64,000 nucleotides of DNA. Origin: Pristionchus mayeri (lineage: Eukaryota; Nematoda; Chromadorea; Rhabditida; Neodiplogasteridae). The notes under the pieces are model-generated. The model was not told the DNA's origin, did not search any database, and saw only the letters and a program-made list of their open reading frames with translations. The stretch lies in contig BTRK01000006.1 of NCBI GenBank assembly GCA_036245805.1, positions 40,924,901 to 40,988,900 on the forward strand, in the 5' to 3' direction. A program made the translations under genes and the position numbers. Below are positions 21,601 to 33,148 of the stretch, in pieces. Within the stretch, counting starts at the first letter, position 1. The number at the start of each line of letters is the position of its first letter.

Positions 21601-21757
21601 ATTGATGTAAAGCCGCTGATTAGCTTCCAGGGACTCTTCTGAATGAGGGAGAGAGCGCGTATACTAATTACTGAAGTTGAGTGCATTTACCTTCATTGGT
21701 GAATGACTCGGCGTTGATGAGAACAAAGATAGTACAAAGAGTAGCTCGAATCCGCAT
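18621..21757 (-). CDS. Cys-loop ligand-gated ion channel subunit
   Basis: This is a plasma-membrane neurotransmitter-gated channel subunit of the pentameric family, read leftwards from an ATG at 21757. The signal peptide is MRIRATLCTIFVLINAES. Then come the N-terminal helix (LFKNYLPYQSPYN), the loop with DPRLTWDP and LWMPEM (family pattern 'D.RL.W.P ... W.PD'), and HVEVFLIGHASFICEFA. A perfect Cys-loop follows: C, 13 residues including FPFD, C. TM1 is at FWIYLIIIPAFLIG, TM2 near GLIAFASFTFIIGILADSLP, TM3 at YELLIITLAILTVS, a long cytoplasmic loop follows, and TM4 is GLIYFIVCLVLHVVNLAYL, ending VARE and TAG at 18621. There are about 10-12 exons. TM2 lacks the usual PAR or GEK pre-TM2 motifs, so ion selectivity is not assigned; it looks like a divergent nematode lgc-type subunit. 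Confidence 0.85.
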
Positions 21758-22389
21758 CTGAAGCAAAATATAAATGTTACAATCAAAAAACTTTCGACAG
21801 GCAAGTTATAGAGAAGAAGTAAGGGGGGAGAATGCCGAGAGAGAATGCGAGAATTATAATCAATGGGAAGAATGTTGAATGACTCTGGGTTGTTTTGCTC
21901 AACACTCGTAAGTGAGTAGAAGTCTGTTGTGAGCGAACGGTAGAAGCCTCCCCCTCTCTCTATCACACGAAGACGAATCGCACACACCAACGCCGTGATG
22001 ATGAGATATTCGATTCTCTTCACTATGGGAGTTCCCAAAGATCAGGAATTTGCAAGAGGAAGTGACAGTGCTGAGAAAAAATTTGAAACTAATTCGATCC
22101 AGAAGAACAATATCTATTGTGCGAATGGCTTCTAACACTCTTACAGATGAGACTGTTCTAGACAGGTGAAATGCACGAGATGGTGGGGAATGTTCAGATG
22201 AGGGGATTTCTCCGAAAGTTCTTAATTTCATGCTACGGCTGTGTTGTCTTCATGTGAGAGGAGTGCTATTGTACGAATTTTCACTTATTTTATTTGAAGC
22301 ACGCTACGACTAGTTGGCTGAGTGCCAAGTGACTCTGAACGTCAGGCAACGAGCGAGAGAGCACGCGACTTGAAGAGATGCATTCCTAT
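21758..22389. other. Spacer upstream of the channel gene
   Basis: This should contain the channel's promoter on the minus strand and the F-box gene's 3' flank. A 124-residue minus frame at 22038-21664 runs through the channel start and is probably chance. No motif is assigned. Confidence 0.4.
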
Positions 22390-23636
22390 TTATTCATTGT
22401 CCATGTGATTGATTGAAATGTCTCTAATTGGCCCGTACGTCTGAATTTTCACTGCGCACATGCCGATTTGAAGTTCAGCTGGGAAATCGCGGCATTCAAT
22501 TGTCAAGGATATTGGCTTTGACATGTGATGTAAGAGCTAAAAGATAAACATTTAGGAGGTAAACAACTAAATAATCAACGAAGGGCAGACCTGAATCACT
22601 TTTTCTGCTCCCTCTTGGGGAATGGTTGCGAAGCGACTTATAATTGTTAATGTTTTGCATTTTCGAATGAGAACTTTTCGAACAAGCGAAAGTATGTTGA
22701 GATTCGGATCGATTCTCTTGCCAACTCGAATTAAAAGTGATGGTACAAACTGAGAAATCTTTTGAATGAATTCAATTGATTCTGAAATTCTTTGACTTTT
22801 TGATTGTTAGAATTAAGATCACCTTTAGTGATAATTATATCACAGTGAAAAGATTTCGGCCTTATATCACTCACCAGATTCAAGAATTCATTAGAAACAC
22901 TGAAAATATCAAGCGAGATTTGAGAAAAAAGAACTTACAATGAGATAGATTCCAAATTCAGATCCATATTGTGTATTTCAACATCTCTGAATAATCTCGA
23001 GAACTCTTGTAAATTCTTTTGTTCACAATTCCATAGACTCAATTTTAGTACCGTTGAACTTCGAATAAATGGTCTAAGACATTGGAAAAAGCTTTCTTTT
23101 TCAGCCCAGCCGATTTTCACATCGATAAACTGAAATTTATTGATGTGATGATAGTGAAAACAACGAAATACACATCAGTCCATAAGTAATTTGAATTATG
23201 GCTATTCTAAAATGTCTCGATGTTACTCACGCGATAGTCATCATTGAAGGCTAGCCTGAGAGAAGAGAAATTCCTTTGCATCTCCTTGAAACAAATCTTC
23301 CACAATACATGGCCACAGCGGCTTATGTAAAAGAGCGTTAGCTCGAATTGGTGAATATAATTGGAAAGTGAGATTGATCGGACAATTGTTTTACTATTAG
23401 CAAGAATAATGTTGTCGGTTTTTCCTTTTATTGTTTTATTCACCTGCAAATGAAAAAAATGATAATAGCATATTCAAGCAGGAAAACATTTATGAAGGGC
23501 ATTGCAGCTACGGCTGTCTCACCTCTCTCATGATGAACAAAGACTTCTGATTAAATTGAAGGCAAATGCGCTCAAGTGCGTACCGCGGAAGATTTATAAA
23601 GACGATCACCATGTCTTCAAATTCTGCGACGAACAT
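22390..23636 (-). CDS. F-box protein
   Basis: This is a substrate-recognition subunit candidate for SCF-type ubiquitin ligases. Exon 1 (23636-23523) gives an N-terminal F-box: FINLPRYALERICLQFNQKS with LFIMRE, matching the nematode pattern of L-LP-Y/x-LE-I---L---S--. Further exons are at about 23442-23229, 23133-22940, 22910-22890, 22800-22600 and 22560-22390. They give a Leu/Ile-rich region of alternating short strands and helices (for example FIRSSTVLKLSLWNC and RDVEIHNMDLNLES), like the F-box-associated C-terminal repeats of expanded nematode F-box families. The total is roughly 270-290 residues, ending IRDISINHMDNE and TAA at 22390-22392. The start is chosen because it directly precedes the F-box. 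The substrate is unknown. Confidence 0.7.
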
Positions 23637-23884
23637 TGTTCAGAATTGTTCAGAGCTCGCATGGTTGGCGTCCTCTCCACACAAAACTACAGTATCAGAC
23701 GCAGTATAACATCCCTCTGGCGCTCCTTGTGTATTCGAGGCTGTGTTCGAGAATCGAGTATCCGCATAGCTCTAGCACAGACAATAAAATAGTTAGAAAA
23801 AATATTATAAATTAGAGAGGATATTAAATAGTTAGAAATAGCATAAAAACAGATTTCATTCCAGTTTAGAGGATGCAATATCAT

Positions 23885-24640
23885 TTATGGTCATTACGAG
23901 TTTTGTCAGTTGATCCGTTCAATCGCGCGTCAACTGCCGAGTACGCTTTTATGGAAAAAAATGATCCGATTTATGTCAAAAGTGCCAAGATACGGGCCTC
24001 ATTGATTCATATTTTTGAAAGAAGTGGGCAGACGTTTTTCTCGCCATAACTAAGTTGGTGAGTCTCACTGATTTCAGCGGAATCCGCGACCCGTATATTT
24101 TCTGTTACATCGGTTCGTACAATTTTACATGAGATACGTGATAAACGAGAGCGAATAATCGTTTTTGGTTTTTACAATACATTATTTTTTTCGAAGAATA
24201 TCCGCTTCCACCAACTGATGAGCAATTCAGTCTTGTCCATCCGATAAGTCGAACACTTTTCTCTCAAGTGCGAGTGCAGATTGCTCAACTGCAGTGATCT
24301 GATACAGCTAAACTGCATCTGAACCTCCCCATCACCACCTCCTCCCTATCGATCACATTGTTATCGATGATGGAACGACGTTTCAATGTGTAAATCTCAC
24401 CGTTATCTCATTATATTTCTGTTCCAATGGTTTTGATTTTTCGCTGTTTTAACTTTCACTATCTCTGATATTTGAATAATATATTGTTTTGTAATCCTCT
24501 TCTTCTCATTGATTGCCCTTTGTCCGGACTCCTCTCTCCCCTCTTTCTCTCTCTCTTCTCCTCCTCCTCCTCCTCACCCCCTCCTTCTTCATTTACTCTC
24601 TTCATTCTCTCTCCTCCGAATCGGTTGCCTCGTCTCTCTC
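23885..24640. other. Intergenic, no gene recognised
   Basis: AT-rich spacer between divergent genes (F-box minus, helical-family plus). 24530-24620 is a CT-rich tract just upstream of the helical-family start, likely promoter or leader. Confidence 0.4.
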
Positions 24641-24644
24641 TTCG

Positions 24645-27212
24645 ATGGAGATCCCTGGAGCCTTCGCATGTCGCTCGGTATACTGTAGGATACGATTGAT
24701 CGATACCTCAGCGATCTCTGGCTCTGAGTCAATCCGTTGCTTTCAGATGGTTCCTGCCCTTCTTATTGCTCTCAGCCATAAAGACCATCGTATGGCGGCT
24801 GATGCTGCGCGTGCATTGAAAGTATTCACCAATTCAGCCGATACTGTAAGAATGAGGACCGAGTGAAACGTGCAATGCAAAAGCTTCGTTGTAGGAGTAT
24901 CTGAAGAATGAGTACGGTGAGATGATGAAACAGCTGAAGATAGCAATCACTGCATGCCCGAAGATGTTCGCAGTATGCTCATGATGGGCGACTCTCGCTT
25001 TCTCCTAGCCTTTCTTCAGAATCTACGCTTAGTCAACCTTCTCGCGTGTGTTGCGAACCTTGTCAAAGCAGTCGGAAAGGAGGCATTCAGAAAAGATGCT
25101 AGAGAGGTCTCCATTCCCATTCCGTACCCTCTCAGTCGTTCCTTCAGATACTCACCTCGATGTGCGAGGCGTGTCCCTCGCTCTTCCCTCACAACCCCGT
25201 TTTCATCCATGTTCCTCCTATGAGAGATCCCGCGAGAAGAAGAGTGGATGACAACTGGGCTACACTCGACGCAGATTGGAAGATCCGGATTCAGCTGCTC
25301 GGTCTTCTCTCCTTCATGATTGACTGTGGCATGGGGGTTGTTGCCGTGCCAATCCTGTGTGAGCTGCAGGAGACACTGCGAGATCTGAGCATCTACACAC
25401 TCGCGAGATGGGAAGAAGGTGATCGAAGAATGAACTAGTGCAAGGGCAATCCCCTGTTTAGTGCCTTCGTCTCGAGTAGCCCATGCGTGTCAAGTTGTCA
25501 TTCAGGATGCGCAGAGATGTAAGTGAGGAGAGGGAGTGGAGGAGACTGAAGCATCCCTTGCAGCTGTGTACAAAGGCTACGAGGTGAAAACTACGGACTT
25601 GCTGCTGGACATTGCTCGACGCTGTGATGACAATGCGAACGTTGCTGTTGATGCAGTCGTCGAGATCTTGTGGAATCTGCGATACAAGACGGGACCTGAA
25701 CTGAGAACGGTGTGGGAAAAACTGTGGAAGGATGTGTTCGCAATCGCGATGAGGAATTACGACAGTGAAAATCCGGATGATCTGGTCAAGTTGTTGGGAT
25801 TCCTCGAGGCTATCGTGAAGTGCATACCTGCCGTGGGTAGTCATGTAAGGGGAAGAGTGGATACCGTCACTGGCATCTCAATTGCAGGTTCTCGAAAAAG
25901 ATTACAAAGAAGTTGTAGAGTTGATGAAAGAAAAGCTCCAGTGGGCGCTCTTCGCGTATTCTTTACAGGAGTCTAAGAATACTGATCTGGTGAAGTTGAG
26001 CATCCAATTTGTGATTTTTAATTTCGAAATTTAGCGAAACATTATCCTCTGCACTTTGAATTTCGTCGTTGAACTGATCAAGGTGATAAAAATATTTAAT
26101 GTAATTAAAATAAAATAGAATGATGTTGTTCGCAGGAGATGGGACCACCCGCGTGCGGGATTGTCATGCCACTCACCGATCGATTCTTCACCACTCTATT
26201 CTACAACATCGCGACTCCCCTCGCCCTCGCGACTCTTCTGATCAAGGAGGCGGCCGATGTGAGGACAACGAATAGAGTTGGACATGAGGCCAATCGTCTC
26301 TTCATTTTACCGTGTGGATCACTCTCTCGACCGGTGGTTAGGGAGTGCATAGAATGATGGGCCATTCCATTCTTTCTCCAACTCTACTTACAAGGGCTCA
26401 GCTGGTAGAGTAATTGAGACATTTGAGCACGCTCTCCTCTACAAGACGCCCATCTCCGAGCTGGTCCTCTCGCGTGCTCGCGGTGAAGTTCCAAAGTACA
26501 CACTGGAGACGGCACGGACTATCAGGGCAATGGCTGTGAGTTGTCCCTCGCTAATCGGAGCATAGATCAAATTGCAGAGCAGCTTGCATGAGGAGTGGAG
26601 AAAGATTTCTACCAGTATGACATATGATCTCGTCGCAATTATCGATCGTAACGCTTCTCGTATCGACGAGGAGGAGACGAAGATCAGGGAGATAGCCATC
26701 CTCTCTCTCGTCAACATTCTTCACGCTAGTATTCTGAATCGCGAGAATGTGGACAATATGGACTACAAGGTATCGAGCAAAGGTTGCTAGTATGGACAAT
26801 GCTAAATTTGAGCTCATCCTTCGCTTCTTCGAAGAATGGCTTCCGATCACTACTGTGAAAGAATCATTCGCGGGTGCAAACATATTCCTCGTGTACCTCA
26901 TTCATGTTCGTTCATTATCCCCTCACCCCAGTTCAGTTCCAATTTACAGAACAAGTGGATCAATACGCAGAAGAATAGAACGAGATTGCTGGAGATTATC
27001 GATAATGTCCGTTGTCCCTCGTCTCTCCCAATCAATAATCTACCCTCAGGCACTCAACAAGGAGGGATTCTGGCAGGGGGTGCATATGATGGACCTGAGG
27101 GCTCGTCTCAACGAGATCTTGGCGGTGCTCGGTGAGGATATGTCAGTTGTAAAGGGAATTTGTGATTGCAGGAACAAGTATCATGGAGGAGAATTCAGCT
27201 GAGCAAGGATAG
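24645..27212 (+). CDS. Helical-repeat family protein, longest copy (copy C)
   Basis: Blocks chain along the plus strand in about 10 exons: MEIPGAF at 24645; ALSHKDHRMAADAARALKVF; MMGDSRFLLAFLQNLRLVNL with VKAVGKEAF; CEACPSLFPHN; DWKIRIQLLGLLSF with LCELQETLRDLS; LLLDIARRCDDNANVAVDAV; LVKLLGFLEAIVKC; RFFTTLFYNIATPLALATLL; ETARTIRAMA; WRKISTSMTYDLVAII; FELILRFFEEWLP; and a final exon ending EENSAEQG with TAG at 27210-27212. Alternating amphipathic helices of about 15-20 residues suggest a HEAT/ARM-like or MIF4G-like superhelix, which mediates protein or RNA binding in known families; this is inference. Two damaged relatives lie at 1.7-3.6 and 9.3-9.5 kb. One junction (25.43-25.55 kb) is uncertain, so mild damage here is possible. 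Confidence 0.5.
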
Positions 27213-27573
27213 AAGAGCCATCTCCCTTAATCTCTCACAAACCCTTTCTTTGTAGTATTTCCCCCCTTGCTCGAACTCCCATAAGGAGTCCCCCCTCTAC
27301 TACTCACCCTACACATTTGTCTGATTTGAGCAAACATGTGCTGCAATGAATAAAGTGTTGCGTGCACAAATTTATCTCAAATGAACTCGCATGTGCACTG
27401 GAAAGATGGATGATTGGATGCTATGAAATCTCAAGCAACTTCATCGATTTTAACGGAAGTAAACAGATGAATACAGTTTGATAAATAGGACATCCCCAAA
27501 CTCTGCACGGATACACACAGTCTATTGCGCGTCGGATATTTACAAATGATTGAGGCCACTAGATTCATCCCAT

Positions 27574-30500
27574 TCATCGCTTCACCAACTTCACCATCAC
27601 TCTCTCCGGGCTGACTGTGATGGAGCCCACGAGCTTCAACGGATTCTGCAACTTTTATTACGGTCAAAGGTGGAAACTCTCTATGTCATTTAGGAATCCC
27701 TACTACCTTGAATTCTTCATGTATTAGGTTGTCTCAAAAGTTTCTCCCTTTTTTACCAATTTTAGATTTTTATTTATCCTTACCTTCAATGTTGATGAAT
27801 CCCCACAAGTCCTTCAGTAGTCGAATAGTGTTTGGTTACTCTTTCGAAAATACGCTATCACAGGTCTACATAATTAGTAATGCCAACACAGCAAACTTTC
27901 AAAGTAAGCGAAATTGCGCCAGTACCATTATTTTTATTTGCTCGTAGTTTGATGGAGAATTGTGATAGGCACGTAACTGACACACTATTGTAAAGCGCGA
28001 TATATGGGCATGTTGATGTATGTATTATAGTGAGGAGGCCTGATTATCCCCACTTGGGATGAGCTCTTGTTCGTAAAATCACGCTAGGCAGTTTTCTGTT
28101 GATAAACATTGCATAGCGCTGTTCCTTTTGCGATTGACCCAGCCAGCTCAATTGTTGTGGTCAGTGAAGTACTCGGCATGTTTGTTCTAAACTTTAAATT
28201 CGGGAAGTCTATAACAACCTGATCGTGAACAGTACTATTCGAAAGCTAGATGGCGAAATTTTTCCTTCGAAATCAGCCTTTGTTGCTCTACCCTGCTTTT
28301 AATACGTCTTGAATGCCGGATATTTTGCTATAATCTTGAAGAGCAACTCTTATAGTATCATATTTCAAGAGGGCATATTCAAATGTTAGCTCGTATTCAA
28401 ATTGTAGTGACGAAAAAAGAGCACCCAAAAATGGACATTTTCTTAGTTTTCGAGATATTGCATAATTATTCGCATACAACTCTTTCTAGAAACGATTCAA
28501 ACCTACTCTTGTATTCTACTTACATAACCCCAACTTGCACTAAATGGAAATTATCGACAGGAAAAGCAAGCGAGAAGAACTTGAAAAATATAATAGGGAG
28601 AAACTTTTGAGACAACCTAATATTTCTACAACGATTTTCCCACCGTATTCTCCGACTTCTCGATTCTGAATCTCGAGAGTAATTTGAGCAGCGCCACTTT
28701 CTCCTGCATGTAGGCGATTCTCATTCCGAGACACATCCGAGGTCCCTCTCCGAAGGATTGGAAGGCCGTACGGGGACGATCCGAGGACTCGAACCAACTG
28801 CAATGCTTATATGACATTACCTTCCTGAACGCCTATGTATAAGCGATAAATAGATCTCTTTCTCTCTTTGAGAAATTTTGCAACGTCTCGCACATCAAAG
28901 AAATAGAAAACTTTCTCACAAATAATCACGATCTATCAGTTTTCCTCATGTTTGTCTTCAGGAAATGAAGTCCTCACCGTTCAGGTCTGAATTCGCTCGC
29001 GTCTTCTCCCCACACCTCCTCGTCCATGTGCATACTCCACGTGTCAGTGGCGATGGTGTCTCCCTTCTCGAAGCGGAATCCCCCGATCTCGCAGGCTTTA
29101 GTGCACTCGCGAGTAACCACCCTGCAAACTATGGCATCGAGGAGAAACGAGCATCTTCATCTGTCTCTGCCTTGACATGAAAGGGCTTTCTGTAACGCGA
29201 GAAAACGACCGCAGTGTGGTACATCATACACCTGTTTTTACTGTTCTAAAAAATCAAGTGCTCACACGCTGCCGAGAGGGTAGTGCCGAAGTGATTCCCT
29301 AATGACGGCGTCCATGTACTTCAGGTCGACTAGACGCTCGATCTCGATAGTCTGCAGGATAGAGATGGTTTCGCTAGAAATGAGTCTCTCCATTCAGCGT
29401 GTTCTCTCGCCAGTCTACTCGAAATGACCACCATTTGAATCGGATAATCACCCCCCCCCCCCTCCTCCCCTCCCCTATTTTCACTAACGTTCTGAACTTG
29501 CTGAAGCACACTTGCAGTGTACAATAAATAAGAAAAAAATGTTCTCACCTCGTTCTCCGCCAGGAACGAGTCTACTTCATCAATCAGTTTCCTCTGCACG
29601 TCCTCATAATTGGCGAGGAAGTGAGTGAGGTAGGAGAGCGAGTTAGAAGTTGTCTGCAATCAGCATTTACAGTGACAATTCAAATGCAAGACAACTTTAA
29701 TTTGCTTATCAGTTCTTGCACAATAAAGCAAAAACAGGAGCTGGCTCACATCAAAGCCGGCCAGGAGGAACACCAGACATTGACCGACGATCTCGTCAGC
29801 CGACAGCTTCCTAGAGGTCTGCAAGCATCAGAAATTTAGATTTTTTACCCTCATGTCAGTATGCATATTATCCCCGTGCAGTTTACACAATCGATGCGCC
29901 AACTTCTCCACTTACATCAGCATTCTCTCCGAAGTCGACCTCGCTCGGATCGACCTCAGCGTCGAGGAAGATGTCGATGAAATCCCTCGACTTATCGTCC
30001 CAATCTTCCCTCTGTCTGTCCTTCTTCCTCTCCTCGATCTTCTTCTTCAGCATCGTAGTCAGAATGCCGAACGGCGATTTGTTCGGAACGACCTTCGCTG
30101 AAATCAATATTTTCGAGATCTTTCGTCGAATACTTTCGAAAATGGCTGGACGGCACTGGTCGAATGCACACCGTCTATAAAATTTGTAACGTGTACATCT
30201 CATAGACCAATCACCGGCTGGATCTTACTCAGAAGCATGAGGAGCGCGCGGAATTCGTCGACGGCGAAGGGGAAGAGCGAAGCGATGACGGTGATCGGGT
30301 GACGAAGAGGACTCAACGCAACAATCTTGCACAGTTTTCCGTTCACTTCACCTAATTATTGTGCCATGCTAGTTCATGACACTATCTAAGCAGTCGTTGA
30401 GCAGTAAATTCTACCGGCTGAGAGTGTAGTATGAGAACACTTCGACCTCTCCTAGAGTAGACTATTCGGTCCCTCTCGCTCACCGCGTGAACATCTCCCT

Positions 30501-31541
30501 GCAGGCGGGCATGTACTCGTTGCTGAACATCTTCACGTCTCTCAATCCGAGGGCGATCTTGCAGATCGTGTCCAGTGTGAACTCTTGGAAGAACCTGAAC
30601 CCTCACTCTTGAACGATATATGAAGGAACCTACTCGAGAATGTTGATCTCTCCCTGTTGTTTGGCCATCCCCTCAACAGCCATCTCTGCGGAGTTTTCGA
30701 CCGTTGAGAGTACCTGAAAATGAGCTTGAAATTTGGACTTCGAAATTGCTCGAGATGTAAAAAAGTATGAACCAAGATAAGAACTGAATGAAAATGCGCC
30801 ATAAATGCCTATAGTATGGTTCGAAGCAATTCATAGAAGTGACGTACATTTCGCAGTGACTTGTTGGTGAATGCCATGCTGCCGAGTGTTCTCAGCCTCT
30901 TCCAGTGAGGTCCTCGAGCCTCGACGATCTTCGTGTTCGGACCCTCTTTCCGTTCTTGCAGCACGAATTTCTGAGATTGAGATAATGACTTCACTCTTCT
31001 TTTTACACTTTCCCAGACTTTGAAAGAAAGCAAATGAGAAAATTGGGATTTTTACAATCGGAAATGGCCAGATTATTATTATGATAGATAAGGGCTCTCA
31101 CCGCTCGCGCGCTGAAATTCTCGTGTTGCTTCACGATAATTTCGTTGATGAGATGGAAGTCAGAAGTGACGATGAACGGCCGCTGCCCCTCGTAGAAACC
31201 ATAGATCTAAGCCGAAGAGATTTTCGAGGAATTGTGTCAGAAGCAAACCTTGCCATACTTCTTGGACCAGTCTCTCATCACGATCGACCGCGGTTTGTCG
31301 TAGTCCCACACCTGGCGAAGATTGCCAAAGAACAGCTCCGGCTCGGGTCCACTCAGTCCCCGCTTCGCCCATTTCTTGTTCGCTTGAGCGTAGTGGCTAA
31401 AAGAAAATCTGCGGTAGAGCGAAATTCGAAAACAAATTGTCAAAACAGATAACAAGAGGTAAAAGGTAGAAGAAAGTAGAGGAAAACTCACAAATAAAGT
31501 AGAAGAACGATCGCAGGAAGAGCCAGCAGAAGCAGTGACAT
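27574..31541 (-). CDS. Cytochrome P450 (CYP3-clan, CYP13-like), complete
   Basis: This is an ER-anchored heme mono-oxygenase, probably for xenobiotic or lipid oxidation. Fourteen exons (31541-31492, 31396-31249, 31206-31102, 30970-30848, 30713-30634, 30594-30484, 30311-30229, 30097-29916, 29818-29750, 29653-29549, 29351-29266, 29121-28978, 28797-28644, 27645-27574) sum to 1512 nt with every phase matching, giving 503 residues, the usual P450 length. It has an N-terminal anchor MSLLLLALPAIVLLLYL, a C-helix WKRLR, the I-helix AGFDTTSNS (oxygen activation), the K-helix ESLR (ExxR), the PERW region and the heme loop FQSFGEGPRMCLG with its cysteine ligand. The ending is SITVSPERVMVKLVKR. These signatures match nematode CYP13/CYP25-type enzymes. 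The last intron (about 1 kb, others mostly about 50-300 bp) carries a mariner-type element. All key residues are present, so it should be functional. Confidence 0.92.
27724..28620. mobile_element. Mariner-type element with 26-bp terminal inverted repeats
   Basis: Both ends read TTAGGTTGTCTCAAAAGTTT, continuing CTCCCT, inwards and in inverted orientation. TA target duplications lie at 27722-27723 and 28621-28622. Length is 897 bp. The TTAGGTTG start is typical of mariner elements. I could not find a transposase frame or a DD34D pattern, so it is non-autonomous or badly decayed. It sits in the last intron of the P450 gene. Confidence 0.9.
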
Positions 31542-33148
31542 GGTAAGAATGGTGGAAATCTACTCGTCAGGCGTATTTATTCTGGGCACCTCTCTCGCTA
31601 CCACACGACTGCTCTCTTCATTCCGCGTTGTCTCTCGTCGTGCACACTACACTGTTTTGTGCGCACCGCGAGAGAATGTACACATGCGGTGCACATTCAC
31701 TCGCCAGTCGACGATAAGCGTTGTGAAACGACGGGGGTTTTCACAATCGACACCCCGTCACAAATGTCGAGTTGTCAGGGCACTCGGGAATAATGTGTAA
31801 TGAATGCGCCTCGGAAACACCAGCAGTAATTTCAGGAGCTATGACGTATGAGCACTCTGGATGGCGAGAGGGGTTCTAAACCGACCAAATAATTCCGAAT
31901 TTTCTACTTGCAGAAGAACAAGAACATCTATTTTTAACACGAACATCGAAGAACTAGCTATATGCAACCAGATCGAGCGAGTTCAGACGCTTCAATCTAT
32001 TTGATTTCGTGGGCGAAGGAACATGTGTGATTCGTTCCGTCGATCTCACAACGCAGCTGGACAATCAAATTGAGCGATTCCACTACAGAATGTGCATTAA
32101 CAACAAGTCCCCCCTCGTACGCAGCATTCCGGCAGTACTCGACTCGGAGAACCTTAATTTCGCACACTCTCTAGAGTGCCGAAAAAAAAGTGTGCGAAAT
32201 GAATTGAATATGTCCTCAGGAAAAATATACCTACCTTCCGGATTGGTGAGGACCCTAAGCTCAAACTTTTCTGATAAATGTTGGCCCGTTCTACTAGATT
32301 TACTCAGAAAATTGAGAACTCGGATCGTAAAGGAAAAGTAACATGTGCCTAAACATGAGAAAAATCGAGATGAAGGTAATCGATTTTTTCGAATTGAGAT
32401 AATGTCCGTTTTTTGTGCGTTTTATTTGTGCCCTATCAAAGTGTAGTTATAAACTGACTAGACTTAATCGGAGTTCACAGTTGCTCGTCTTAAAAATAGA
32501 CATATTTGCAAAAAAATCACTACTTTTCCTCTTCTGAGATTCAGGAGACTCCTTTGAGACACGAAGTTTTTCACGAAAAGTTGTTTCCTAGGGTAACTTT
32601 TTACGGGAAATTTAATGAACTTACTTAAAAGTACGCCTCGCATGTAACATTTTTAGGACGACCAATTTCATAATTGGAATGGCGATAATTTTTTCCCAGA
32701 AGAGCTAGCTTCTCACTTCCAACAGTAAAAATGCTTATCTCGTCAATATCTTTCAGAATTACTATGCATTGATGAGGTTTGGATGAGCCGTTCAAAAAAT
32801 ACAAAAACCGACCACCCGGGTTCAGCGCAATATACGAAATGAGGGGTCACAGATACGGCTTCCTAAGGTCGATTTTCGAACTCTACGTGAAAAGTTACCC
32901 CTAAGGGCATCTTACAATCAGAACTTTATTTTTCGCTGTACGGCCTTTGGTCAGTTCTCTCAGATAGTCACTCCTATGCTCTATCGCGTTGTTAATTACC
33001 CCGTTTCTGCCGCAGTCTCGGCTAAAGCCGTCTGGGTGTGAAGTCGCATCGATAAAATTTTGAACTATTTTATCATCTCATTATGGAACCTAACAAACCG
33101 ACATGGCTGTCAATACACGCATCAATAAATACTGTACATAATCGACTA
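31542..33148. other. Intergenic: P450 promoter side and two small inverted repeats
   Basis: No gene is supported. A 12-bp perfect stem ATTTCGCACACT / AGTGTGCGAAAT lies at 32157-32200. A weaker inverted pair, CCTAGGGTAACTTTTTAC near 32587 and GTGAAAAGTTACCCCTAAGG near 32887, may mark the ends of a small decayed element of about 320 bp. The stretch 31650-31700 has another GTGCGCACCGC/GCGGTGCAC pair. Confidence 0.5.

Noticed and set aside
31540..31800. An 86-codon plus-strand frame overlapping the P450 start.
   Set aside because: It runs antisense through the P450 first exon and promoter; no independent evidence.
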